Positions 1 through 6,319 of a DNA stretch of 12,527 nt are shown here, one piece after another (positions within the stretch are counted from its first letter, which is position 1; the number at the start of each line of letters is the position of its first letter). Position numbers and translations under genes: made by a program. Below the pieces are notes generated by a model. The model saw only the letters and a list, made by a program, of their open reading frames with translations, ran no database searches and had not been told where the DNA came from. Origin of the DNA: Bordetella parapertussis (GTDB taxonomy: Bacteria; Pseudomonadota; Gammaproteobacteria; Burkholderiales; Burkholderiaceae_B); NCBI GenBank assembly GCA_945869355.1, contig CAMBPA010000009.1, positions 1 to 12,527 on the forward strand, given 5' to 3'.

Positions 1-1
1 A

Positions 2-166
2 GTGTTTGACAAGGTTTGGGAAGTGAAAGTCAGCACGCGTATTTTGCACAATATGTCTTTGTTGATGGACAGTTCGTTCAAAACTGTTCAGGATCTGAAT
101 CGTTATCGTAAAGAGCTGTTGCGTGCGGCGCCAGGTGCGACGGATGTAACCCCCTCGGCTGCATAA
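2..166 (+). CDS. 3' end of an unrecognised protein (partial)
   Basis: An open frame enters from the left edge and ends with TAA at 164-166, giving about 54 visible residues. The visible part is polar and probably helical, with a stretch reading VWEVKVSTRILHNMSLL and then DLNRYRKELLRAAPG, and ends in a short Ala/Pro/Thr-rich tail. Codon use resembles the neighbouring genes, so it looks like real coding sequence. I do not recognise the family from the C-terminus alone. The next gene starts 18 bases later on the same strand and in the same frame, so the two are probably co-transcribed. It does not resemble the ribokinase-like half of a two-domain HldE, so this is not simply a broken fusion. Confidence 0.6.
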   Translation: MFDKVWEVKVSTRILHNMSLLMDSSFKTVQDLNRYRKELLRAAPGATDVTPSAA

Positions 167-184
167 ACCAGGATCCCCGGCGCT

Positions 185-670
185 GTGACCGCTCGGTTTG
201 AAAACAAGATACTGACGCCTGAGCAATGTCTTGAGCGTTTGTCGCTTGCGGCGTCGAGCAAGCCTGTGGTGTTCACCAACGGCGTCTTCGACATCTTGCA
301 TCGTGGCCATGCCACCTATCTCGATGAGGCCGCTCAGTTGGGTAGCGTCCTGGTGGTAGGTGTGAACTCCGACGCATCCGCTAGGCGCTTGGGTAAAGGC
401 CCGGATCGGCCCTTGAATAACGAATATGACCGCGCCGCTTTATTGGCTGCGATGGGATGTGTCAGTTTTGTCATTATTTTTGATGAGGACACACCCGTTG
501 AGTTGATCCGACGCTTGCGGCCGGACATCATCGTGAAGGGTGGTGACTACGATATGCGCACGCTTCCCGAAACAGCATTAGTAGAAAGTTGGGGCGGGCG
601 AGCCGTTGCGATTCCGTTCGAGTTTGCGCGATCAACGACGGCGCTCGTCACCAAAATTCGGCAAACCTAG
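185..670 (+). CDS. rfaE2: D-glycero-beta-D-manno-heptose 1-phosphate adenylyltransferase (stand-alone HldE C-terminal domain)
   Basis: This cytoplasmic enzyme transfers AMP from ATP to heptose 1-phosphate, giving the ADP-heptose precursor of the LPS inner core. The 161-residue protein is a single cytidylyltransferase-like Rossmann domain. FTNGVFDILHRGH at residues 30-42 contains the HxGH nucleotide-binding motif (39-42). VVGVNSD lies at 58-63, DIIVKGGDY at 114-122, and the RSTTALVTKI segment near 149-158 takes the place of the family's second ATP-binding motif. The GTG at 185 is chosen because an in-frame TAA sits at 164-166 and no other standard start lies between it and the catalytic motif. 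A weak AGGA lies 11 bases upstream. In enterobacteria this domain is fused to the heptose kinase; separate genes are usual in betaproteobacteria. The kinase gene is not in the window. Confidence 0.93.
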   Translation: MTARFENKILTPEQCLERLSLAASSKPVVFTNGVFDILHRGHATYLDEAAQLGSVLVVGVNSDASARRLGKGPDRPLNNEYDRAALLAAMGCVSFVIIFDEDTPVELIRRLRPDIIVKGGDYDMRTLPETALVESWGGRAVAIPFEFARSTTALVTKIRQT

Positions 671-676
671 GGACGA

Positions 677-700
677 GGCCCGGACCTTAGGTTCGGGGCC
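677..700. terminator. Hairpin between convergent genes, possible terminator
   Basis: GGCCCGGACC (677-686) pairs with GGTTCGGGGCC (690-700) around a TTA loop, giving about ten base pairs with one bulged G and one G-T pair. It lies 7 bases after the adenylyltransferase stop and 35 bases past the end of the converging methyltransferase gene. No T-run follows on either strand, so it is not a classical intrinsic terminator. It could block or stabilise 3' ends of both transcripts, which is inference. Confidence 0.4.
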
Positions 701-734
701 GTTGCGCCGATAGCGGGACGCGCTTTGGTTGTTG

Positions 735-1415
735 CTAAAACTTGAAGCGTGACGTTGTAAAGCCGCTCAGCGGCTTGATCACGGTTTCAAATAGCGGTCT
801 GGTTTCGAAGCTTGCGGCGGTGCTGCGGGTGACCCGATAAACCGTCATGGCAGGAGCCTGACCCACGACAACCACCATTCGGCCGCCCACGCACAGTTGA
901 TATTTAAGCGCGTCAGGGATTGCAGTTACCGAACCGGTGACCAAAATGGCATGGTGCTCTGTCGTGCCCCAACCATTGCTGGCGTCGCCCGTTTCAACGG
1001 TGACGTTGGTGACACCGGCTTGTTGCAAATTCTGTTGTGCAAACGCGGATAGGCGCGGATCGATTTCGATCGAGGTGACGCAATGCGATAGCTTGGCCAG
1101 CAGCGCAGCTTGATAGCCAGAGCCCGTACCCACTTCGAGTACGCAGTCGTCTGCCTGAAGCTGAAGTAGCTGAGTCATGGCGGCTTCGAGCTTGGGCGAC
1201 AGCATCGTTTGATGGGTTTCACCCGAGGAAATCGTCAGGGGAATTTCCAGATCAGAAAACGCGAGGTTGCGATAGCCCGCCGGAACAAAGAGTTCACGGC
1301 GCACACTGAATAAGGCTTCGAGCACGTTGTTATCAAATACGCCGCAGGGGCGAATCTGTTGTTCAATCATGTTGAAGCGAGCGCGTTCAATGTCAGGCAA
1401 GGACGAAACTTTCAT
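735..1415 (-). CDS. Protein-L-isoaspartate O-methyltransferase-like SAM-dependent methyltransferase
   Basis: This is a cytoplasmic class I methyltransferase of the PCMT fold, 226 residues from the ATG at 1415. An in-frame GTG at 1421 would add two residues, and neither start has a clear Shine-Dalgarno. The SAM-binding motif I reads VLEVGTGSGYQAALLAKL at about residues 92-109, followed by the acidic SIEID near 115-119. The N-terminal RARFNMIEQQIRP and VRRELFVP segments match the PCMT-like proteins often found beside tolC in proteobacteria. Canonical PCMT carries an S-Q-P-Y type substrate motif at the end of the N-terminal region; here that position reads TMLSPKLEAAMTQ, and the post-II region reads VTGSVTAIPDAL rather than the usual T-A-A-P form. 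True isoaspartyl repair activity is therefore uncertain. It is the last gene of the btuB-thiD block, 33 bases after thiD. Confidence 0.85.
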   Translation of the reverse strand: MKVSSLPDIERARFNMIEQQIRPCGVFDNNVLEALFSVRRELFVPAGYRNLAFSDLEIPLTISSGETHQTMLSPKLEAAMTQLLQLQADDCVLEVGTGSGYQAALLAKLSHCVTSIEIDPRLSAFAQQNLQQAGVTNVTVETGDASNGWGTTEHHAILVTGSVTAIPDALKYQLCVGGRMVVVVGQAPAMTVYRVTRSTAASFETRPLFETVIKPLSGFTTSRFKF

Positions 1416-1448
1416 ATGCACACTTTTAGGGCGTATTGCGGAAAACCC

Positions 1449-2297
1449 TTATTGTAAGGGGTTTCCTGCCCATAGTTTGTGGAAGTGGTGCACAGGACCG
1501 TGACCATGGCCTACCTTGAGCATATCGGCACTGACGATCGCAGCGACCAAATACTCCTTGGCGGCTCGAGTGGCATCAGCCACGTCGTCCATTTGCGGCA
1601 AAAGAGCTGCTAACGCGGCCGAGAGCGTACAGCCTGTGCCGTGCGTGTTTCGTGTTTGGACGCGACGGCCCGGCAGTTCAATCATTTTGTCACCGTCGTG
1701 CAAAATGTCGATGGTGTCATTGCCTGGCAGATGGCCGCCTTTGAGTAATATCCAGCGGTGGCCGCCATGGGTCATGAGGTTTCGCAGACGTTCGGCGACG
1801 CGCCGCATTTCGCGGACGGTTTCAACCGACCGCATTTCAAGCAAAACACCGGCTTCTGGCAGATTGGGCGTGATGACTGTTGCGAGCGGCAATAATTGCT
1901 CACGCAGAGCGCCGACGGCCTTCTGTTCTAGCAGCAGATCGCCGCTCTTTGCCACCATGACCGGGTCGAGCACGAGGTGGGGCGGTTTGTGGTGCCCGAG
2001 GCGGTCCGCAACAACCTCGATCACGCCAGTCTGTCCGAGCATCCCGATTTTGACGGCATGGATTTCAATATCGGCAAAGAGAGTGTCTATTTGTGCGCGC
2101 ACGAATTGAGGGTTGACCGGAGAAATATCGGTCACAGCTTGCGTATTTTGGGCAGTCAGTGCAGCAACGACCGCGCAGGCGTAGGCCCCAAGCGCGCTCA
2201 TCGCCTTTACGTCAGCCAGAATGCCCGCGCCGCCGGACGGGTCCATCCCGGCAATCGTAAGCGTGTTGGGGATCGCGCGCGGTGAGTCCGTCGCCAT
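1449..2297 (-). CDS. thiD: Hydroxymethylpyrimidine/phosphomethylpyrimidine kinase
   Basis: ThiD phosphorylates HMP to HMP-P and then to HMP-PP, the pyrimidine half of thiamine, in the cytoplasm. The 282-residue protein is a complete ribokinase-family member. GMDPSGGAGILADVKA (17-32) is the substrate and phosphate-binding start of the fold; DPVMVAKSG lies at 111-119, TPNLPEA at 143-149, ILLKGGH at 183-189, and the anion-hole motif GTGC at 220-223. VGHGHGPVHHFH near the C-terminus is the usual ThiD ending. Its ATG overlaps the thiG stop by one base (TAATG), with no obvious Shine-Dalgarno, which suggests translational coupling to thiG. No ThiE domain is fused to the C-terminus. Confidence 0.97.
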   Translation of the reverse strand: MATDSPRAIPNTLTIAGMDPSGGAGILADVKAMSALGAYACAVVAALTAQNTQAVTDISPVNPQFVRAQIDTLFADIEIHAVKIGMLGQTGVIEVVADRLGHHKPPHLVLDPVMVAKSGDLLLEQKAVGALREQLLPLATVITPNLPEAGVLLEMRSVETVREMRRVAERLRNLMTHGGHRWILLKGGHLPGNDTIDILHDGDKMIELPGRRVQTRNTHGTGCTLSAALAALLPQMDDVADATRAAKEYLVAAIVSADMLKVGHGHGPVHHFHKLWAGNPLQ

Positions 2298-3106
2298 TAT
2301 TTGTTTGCTGTCGAAGAAATTAAGCCCGAGGTGGGCGAGCTCGGGGCCGCAGCGTAGGTTTTGCGCGGGACACGACCCGCAAGGTAGGCTTCCCGCCCCG
2401 CTTGCACCGCTTTATTCATCGCACTGGCCATGAGCACGGGATGCGTGGCGCCCGCGATCGCCGTATTCATCAAGACACCGTCGCAGCCAAGCTCCATGGC
2501 AATCGCTGCGTCTGAGGCGGTGCCTACTCCCGCATCCACTAAGACTGGTACGCGTGCCTGATCAATGATTAAGCGCAGATTCCACGGGTTGAGGATCCCC
2601 ATTCCCGATCCAATCAGCGAGGCAAGGGGCATCACAGCGACGCAGCCAATGTCTTCCAGCATTCGGCACTGAACCGGGTCATCCGTGCAATACACCATGA
2701 CATGAAAGCCATCCGCCACCAGAGTTTTTGCGGCAGCTAAGGTTTCGGGCATGTTTGGAAACAGCGTGTGCGCATCACCCAATACTTCGAGCTTGACGAG
2801 CTTGTGACCCTCCAGGAGTTCGCGTGCGAGACGTAAGGTTCTCACGGCATCTTCAGCGGTGTAGCAACCGGCCGTATTAGGCAAGAGTGTGAACTGATTT
2901 GCTGGCAAGTGCTCCAGCAAGCTCGGTTCATCGGCATTTTGACCGATGTTAGTGCGACGAATTGCAACGGTCACAATTTGGGCGCCACTCGCGTCGATCG
3001 CCTGACGGGTTTGTGCAAAATCTTTGTACTTTCCCGTACCGACGAGCAGGCGTGATTGGTAGGCCGTTCCTGCAATCACTAGGGAGTCGTTTGTTGTGGC
3101 GGTCAT
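2297..3106 (-). CDS. thiG: Thiazole synthase
   Basis: ThiG condenses 1-deoxy-D-xylulose 5-phosphate, dehydroglycine and the sulfur of ThiS-thiocarboxylate into the thiazole phosphate carboxylate used for thiamine. From the ATG at 3106 the product is 269 residues, the normal size. The TIM-barrel landmarks are all present: [10 protein letters not shown] (18-27), VTVAIRR (45-51), [16 protein letters not shown] (74-89), [10 protein letters not shown] with the likely Schiff-base Lys105, [10 protein letters not shown] (191-200) and [10 protein letters not shown] (211-220). An in-frame start at 3166 would add 20 residues and overlap the upstream gene, and is less likely. The start lies 29 bases behind the btuF-like gene. 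The sulfur carrier gene thiS, often just upstream of thiG, is absent, so it must lie elsewhere. No TPP riboswitch fits in the 29-base gap. Confidence 0.97.
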   Translation of the reverse strand: MTATTNDSLVIAGTAYQSRLLVGTGKYKDFAQTRQAIDASGAQIVTVAIRRTNIGQNADEPSLLEHLPANQFTLLPNTAGCYTAEDAVRTLRLARELLEGHKLVKLEVLGDAHTLFPNMPETLAAAKTLVADGFHVMVYCTDDPVQCRMLEDIGCVAVMPLASLIGSGMGILNPWNLRLIIDQARVPVLVDAGVGTASDAAIAMELGCDGVLMNTAIAGATHPVLMASAMNKAVQAGREAYLAGRVPRKTYAAAPSSPTSGLISSTANK

Positions 3107-3135
3107 GAATATAGTCTTTAAATTAAAAGTAGGCC

Positions 3136-4008
3136 CTATTTTCGAACTTGTTGAAGCAGGGCGCAAATCGAGCTCGCGGCTTCGATTAAGCGCGGTCCAG
3201 GTCTGAATAGGACGTCAGCGTTCATCATATACACATGTCCGGCTTGTGCCGCAGGCGCACCCATTTTTTTCCAGTAATCTCTGGCTTGCTGGTCTTGTTG
3301 CGGTTGCGCAGCCGCGTCAGGGCGGCCAACCAGGATGATCTGCGGCATACGAGCCAGGACGCTTTCGGGGCTAATCAGAGGCGCGCTGGCACTCGCCGCT
3401 GCAAAGACGTTTTGGCCGCCGCACAGAGCGAGCACATCGGACAAAAGATTGTTTCGATTTAACGAGTATTGCGCGGGGTGTCCGACTTGCAGGAAAACGC
3501 TCACGGGGTGGGTCTGCGGAGCGCGCAAGAGCGCCTCGAGACCGTCGGACAACGCACGCGCCTTCAGCCGCGCTGTGTCAGCACTGCCCAACAGTTCTCC
3601 TAAGCGAGTGATGTTGTCGCCCACACCCGCCAAGTTTGTCGGTGCGCTGATAAAGAAGGGTATCTTCAGCACTTTGAGTGCTTCGTACTGGGAAGGCAGC
3701 CAGCCAATAATCAGGTCTGGCGCGTAAGCGGCCACTCGCTCCGGATCTGGGGTGACGCCATCGCCAATGCGCGGCAAGCCACGCGCTTCGGGGGGATAGT
3801 CGCTGGGAATCACGGTCGCGACAATTTGCTTGCCTCCTCCTGCAGCGAAGACCAGTTCGGTAGCGTGTGGGCTGAGCGTCACGACGCGACGAGCGGGCCG
3901 CTCTAGGATGATGTCTCGGCCACTGTCGTCGCGCACCACGATCTGTGCCCATGCCTGCGGCCCAACCAACAGGCAGCAGACAAAGCACAGACTGAGGCAG
4001 CGACGCAT
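3136..4008 (-). CDS. btuF: BtuF-like periplasmic cobalamin-binding protein
   Basis: This 290-residue protein is a cluster A-II/TroA-like substrate-binding protein. It starts with an apparent Sec signal peptide ([21 protein letters not shown], cleavage near AWA-Q at 21/22). Two lobes follow: the first has [17 protein letters not shown] (41-57) and YAPDLIIGW, the second [11 protein letters not shown] and PQIILVGRP, joined by the usual long helix. Glu74 (YPPEA) and Glu215 (SPESVL) sit about where BtuF-type proteins carry the glutamates that dock on the permease. The ATG at 4008 is 4 bases after the btuB stop; a TTG at 4029 is possible but would precede the signal peptide. The family also binds haem and ferric siderophores. 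Cobalamin is assigned because of btuB and the riboswitch upstream. No permease or ATPase gene accompanies it here. Confidence 0.85.
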   Translation of the reverse strand: MRRCLSLCFVCCLLVGPQAWAQIVVRDDSGRDIILERPARRVVTLSPHATELVFAAGGGKQIVATVIPSDYPPEARGLPRIGDGVTPDPERVAAYAPDLIIGWLPSQYEALKVLKIPFFISAPTNLAGVGDNITRLGELLGSADTARLKARALSDGLEALLRAPQTHPVSVFLQVGHPAQYSLNRNNLLSDVLALCGGQNVFAAASASAPLISPESVLARMPQIILVGRPDAAAQPQQDQQARDYWKKMGAPAAQAGHVYMMNADVLFRPGPRLIEAASSICALLQQVRK

Positions 4009-4012
4009 GGGG

Positions 4013-5938
4013 TTACATCCGTAACGCAAGGTTCATAAATACATTCGAGCCAGGCGTGTTGTAGCCCTGCACCAACGTGTATTGTTGACCAAAGACGTTG
4101 TTCCAGCGCAGTTGCAGCTCTGCGTGCTCCGACACTGGGTAGCTCGCCGCAAGATTGACGAGGTTGAACCCAGCCAAGGTATCGCCAGAAAACGAGTCGC
4201 GACGGGCGCTCGTGGCATATAACTCAGCCGTTAGACGGGCCCGCCCAATGGATTGATCCACGGCGAGTTTGAGCACTTGCTGGGCGCGTTGTGGCAACAG
4301 CTTTCCGGTGTCTGCGTTGCGAGGATCGAGCAAGTCAACGCTGCCGCGTACCAGTGTTGAGGAGCCGAGTCGCTGGTTGCCCGTGAGGGTCACGCCTTGA
4401 ATGGTTGCACGACCGATATTCGTCGGTGTGTAGGCCGAGTAGGGATCTGCCGCGATGCTAGGCTGGTTCAGGATCAGATTGCTGATCTCGTTGCGGTATA
4501 CCGTGAGCCCGAGCTGAGTCTTGTCTGTGGTGTATCGCAAACCAGCTTCGATGTTGCGGGACTTCTCCGGTTGCAGTAACGGATTACCCATAAAAAATGG
4601 AGTAATGGGCCAATAGAGTTCGTTGAAATTTGGCGCGCGAAAGCCGGTATTCGCCCCCACACTCGCTCGCCAATTCTTTGATAAATCAAGCCCGTAAGTC
4701 AGACTGCCCGTGACGAAGTTTCCATACTGCGAGTTATTGTCCGTGCGCGCACTGGCCTGCACGGATTGTGGTCCCCAGTTGCCACGGTAGATGGCAAGCA
4801 GTGAGTTGGTATAACGCGCGGTCTGCTGGTAGTTCACGAAGGCGGGCGCCATGTAATCGCCATTCGAAAGCGTACCGTCCACGCTTTGCTCAAGTCGCTC
4901 GTAGGCCAGGCTCACGACCTGTGTCGGAGAAAACTTCAGGTCGTTTTGCCACACGTATTGATTCTGGCGCGTTTTGAAATACTGGGTACCGTCCAGACCA
5001 GTGGCAGAGGCCCCCACTGTTTTATAGTCGTCGATTGAGAACCCTGCACGTAAGGTGCTTGTCCAGAACGGAGAGATGACGTTACGACTCGTCAGCAGGT
5101 TGCTGCTTAACGTCTGTATGCCACGGTCGTTGAAATAGGGCATGCCCATGTCGTAGCCGCCATTGACCGTGGACTGGAAGGTCTGCAGCGTTAGGGTTTG
5201 GCCCGGCTTGTACGTGTAGCCAAGTGTGCCACCCACGTTGCTGCGGTAATACGAGTCTTTGTCGGGGTTGTAGTAATAGGCCGTGCTGCGGTTTGTGTTG
5301 AAGCCCCCGCTCTGCCCATAGCCTCCGAATAGGCTGTACACCCAACCGTCGGCCGCACCGGAAAATCCGGCATCGAATTGCGTGGTTGCATAGCTGCCCA
5401 CCCCAGCATTCGCATACGCAGAAAAGGGTCTGTCTTGTTCGCCGCGCGTAATGACGTTGATGACGCCACCAATCGCATCCGCACCGTAGAGGCTGCTACT
5501 CGTGCCTCGCACGACTTCAATGCGCTCGATACTATTTAGAGGAATTGCGTTAATCGAAGGCAGGCCGTTTGTGGCGTTATTGACCCGTAAGCCATCAATC
5601 AACACCAAAGACTGATTGCTATTCGTACCTCGAATATTGAGGGTATTTAAGGTTTGCGGGCCACCGTAGTTGACCGTTTCAATGCTGTGCTGGCGAATCA
5701 GCGCATCGCCAAGCGTGCCGTTTGGCAAGCTGTCCAGACTTTCACGACTGATGACGCTATTGTCCCCCAGTGTGTTGCCCAGGGGTTCAGGCGTGCGGGC
5801 GGGGGTCACCACAATGGTCGATAGTTGTGGGATTTGTGAGGCAGGGGTAGAGCTCGGGTCAGTGCTTTGAGCGAAAACGCTTGTTGCGGCTATCCAAAAG
5901 GCAGCGCCGGCAGATAGCCGGGAAAAGTGATGTTGCAT
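4013..5938 (-). CDS. btuB: TonB-dependent outer-membrane cobalamin receptor
   Basis: This receptor should import vitamin B12 across the outer membrane using TonB energy. The 641-residue protein has a signal peptide ending near VFA-Q (23/24) and a Ton box reading TIVVTPAR at 41-48. The plug domain spans about 50-170 and includes NIRGTNSNQSLVLIDGLRVN and GTSSSLYGADAIGGVINVIT (145-164). The rest is a roughly 22-strand barrel with the receptor-type motifs GFRAPNFNELYWP and NPLLQPEKSRNIEAG. Size and motifs fit BtuB rather than the larger siderophore receptors. The last residues are NLALRM, so the C-terminus is Met rather than the aromatic residue usual for BAM substrates. It is the first gene behind the cobalamin riboswitch, with a GAGG ribosome-binding site 5 bases before the ATG. 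Substrate assignment rests mainly on the riboswitch. Confidence 0.9.
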   Translation of the reverse strand: MQHHFSRLSAGAAFWIAATSVFAQSTDPSSTPASQIPQLSTIVVTPARTPEPLGNTLGDNSVISRESLDSLPNGTLGDALIRQHSIETVNYGGPQTLNTLNIRGTNSNQSLVLIDGLRVNNATNGLPSINAIPLNSIERIEVVRGTSSSLYGADAIGGVINVITRGEQDRPFSAYANAGVGSYATTQFDAGFSGAADGWVYSLFGGYGQSGGFNTNRSTAYYYNPDKDSYYRSNVGGTLGYTYKPGQTLTLQTFQSTVNGGYDMGMPYFNDRGIQTLSSNLLTSRNVISPFWTSTLRAGFSIDDYKTVGASATGLDGTQYFKTRQNQYVWQNDLKFSPTQVVSLAYERLEQSVDGTLSNGDYMAPAFVNYQQTARYTNSLLAIYRGNWGPQSVQASARTDNNSQYGNFVTGSLTYGLDLSKNWRASVGANTGFRAPNFNELYWPITPFFMGNPLLQPEKSRNIEAGLRYTTDKTQLGLTVYRNEISNLILNQPSIAADPYSAYTPTNIGRATIQGVTLTGNQRLGSSTLVRGSVDLLDPRNADTGKLLPQRAQQVLKLAVDQSIGRARLTAELYATSARRDSFSGDTLAGFNLVNLAASYPVSEHAELQLRWNNVFGQQYTLVQGYNTPGSNVFMNLALRM

Positions 5939-5943
5939 AAGAA

Positions 5944-5947
5944 CCTC
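5944..5947 (-). promoter_or_regulatory. btuB ribosome-binding site
   Basis: GAGG ends 5 bases before the btuB ATG. Just upstream, CCTT (5951-5954) could pair with it across a four-base AAAC loop. This offers one simple way for the riboswitch expression platform to hide the site; the pairing is weak alone and its role is inference. Confidence 0.6.
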
Positions 5948-5955
5948 GTTTAAGG

Positions 5956-5971
5956 CGTGCGTCCCCGCACG
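5956..5971 (-). promoter_or_regulatory. Expression-platform hairpin of the cobalamin riboswitch
   Basis: On the minus strand CGTGCG and CGCACG form a perfect six-base-pair stem around a GGGA loop, 17 bases before the btuB start and 8 bases before its GAGG. In many proteobacterial B12 riboswitches a hairpin here contributes the loop that kisses L5 and controls access to the ribosome-binding site. No T-run follows, which favours control of translation initiation over transcription termination. Confidence 0.5.
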
Positions 5972-6019
5972 ACCATTCCGTGAAAGAAATCCCGGGCATT
6001 ACTCCGGATATTTCCGCTT

Positions 6020-6198
6020 GAGGTGGCCGGTATCGGGCTGGCCAAGGACCAAAAAACATGCAGTCCAAGGTTGACCGTTGCGGGGGCAGCACAGGCGCAA
6101 CCGTCGAAATCGACGTATTTCCCTGTTTCCCGTTTATCTTTCCCAATGCGACCAATTTGCTTGTGGCAATAGGGTCTTTGCATCGAAAGCACCAACTC
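6020..6198 (-). ncRNA. Cobalamin riboswitch aptamer
   Basis: Read on the minus strand, the leader of btuB holds the conserved blocks of a B12-sensing RNA in the right order. A GGGAA block lies at 6123-6119, the core GCTGCCCCCGCAACGGT at 6090-6074, and a B12 box CAGCCCGATACCGGCC at 6040-6025. GAGTTGGT at 6198-6191 can pair with GCCACCTC at 6027-6020, leaving one mismatch and one G-U pair, to close the P1 stem. The aptamer therefore spans about 179 nucleotides. It should bind adenosylcobalamin or a related cobalamin and lower expression of btuB and the genes behind it. Between GGGAA and the CCCCCGC core, CGTCG-ATTT-CGACG (6115-6102) forms a hairpin and the spacing is longer than the usual P5/L5, so this part departs from the consensus. 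Confidence 0.93.
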
Positions 6199-6214
6199 TG
6201 CCCACAATGTAGCA
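6199..6214 (-). promoter_or_regulatory. Candidate extended -10 promoter for the btuB operon
   Basis: On the minus strand TGCTACATT (6214-6206) resembles an extended -10 element (TGn plus a TATAAT-like hexamer). Transcription from it would start at about 6199-6200, right at the first base of riboswitch P1, which is where a start is expected. I see no good -35 box at the usual distance. The evidence is the placement and a partial match only. Confidence 0.4.
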
Positions 6215-6319
6215 TGGCCTTGTTTTTGGTACGATGTCGGGTTAGCTGAAGTCGTTTTTTAGTCAATACCGCCGAACGGTTTTACTAAGGCGAGCCCGTC
6301 TCTTTGATGCAAGTGAATC

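Noticed and set aside
2..670. Broken two-domain HldE, split by the stop at 164-166
   Set aside because: The upstream fragment shares the reading frame but has no ribokinase-like motifs, and stand-alone adenylyltransferases are usual in betaproteobacteria.
1516..2109. Plus-strand open frame of 197 codons opposite thiD
   Set aside because: The thiD motifs are intact on the other strand; the plus-strand translation is Ser/Arg-rich with no recognisable domain.
3107..3135. TPP riboswitch or terminator before thiG
   Set aside because: The 29-base AT-rich gap is far too short for a TPP aptamer and holds no stem with a T-run.
3107..3166. Extended thiG start at 3166
   Set aside because: It would overlap the btuF-like gene and add 20 residues unlike other ThiG proteins; the ATG at 3106 gives a normal N-terminus.
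5859..6266. Minus-strand open frame of 135 codons upstream of and overlapping btuB
   Set aside because: It runs through the cobalamin riboswitch and into the btuB signal peptide in another frame, and its translation has no family features.
6241..6319. Possible SAH or SAM riboswitch in the metH leader
   Set aside because: SAH riboswitches can precede metH in betaproteobacteria, but the short leader lacks their conserved blocks. Only a small ACCG/CGGT hairpin followed by four T's is seen.
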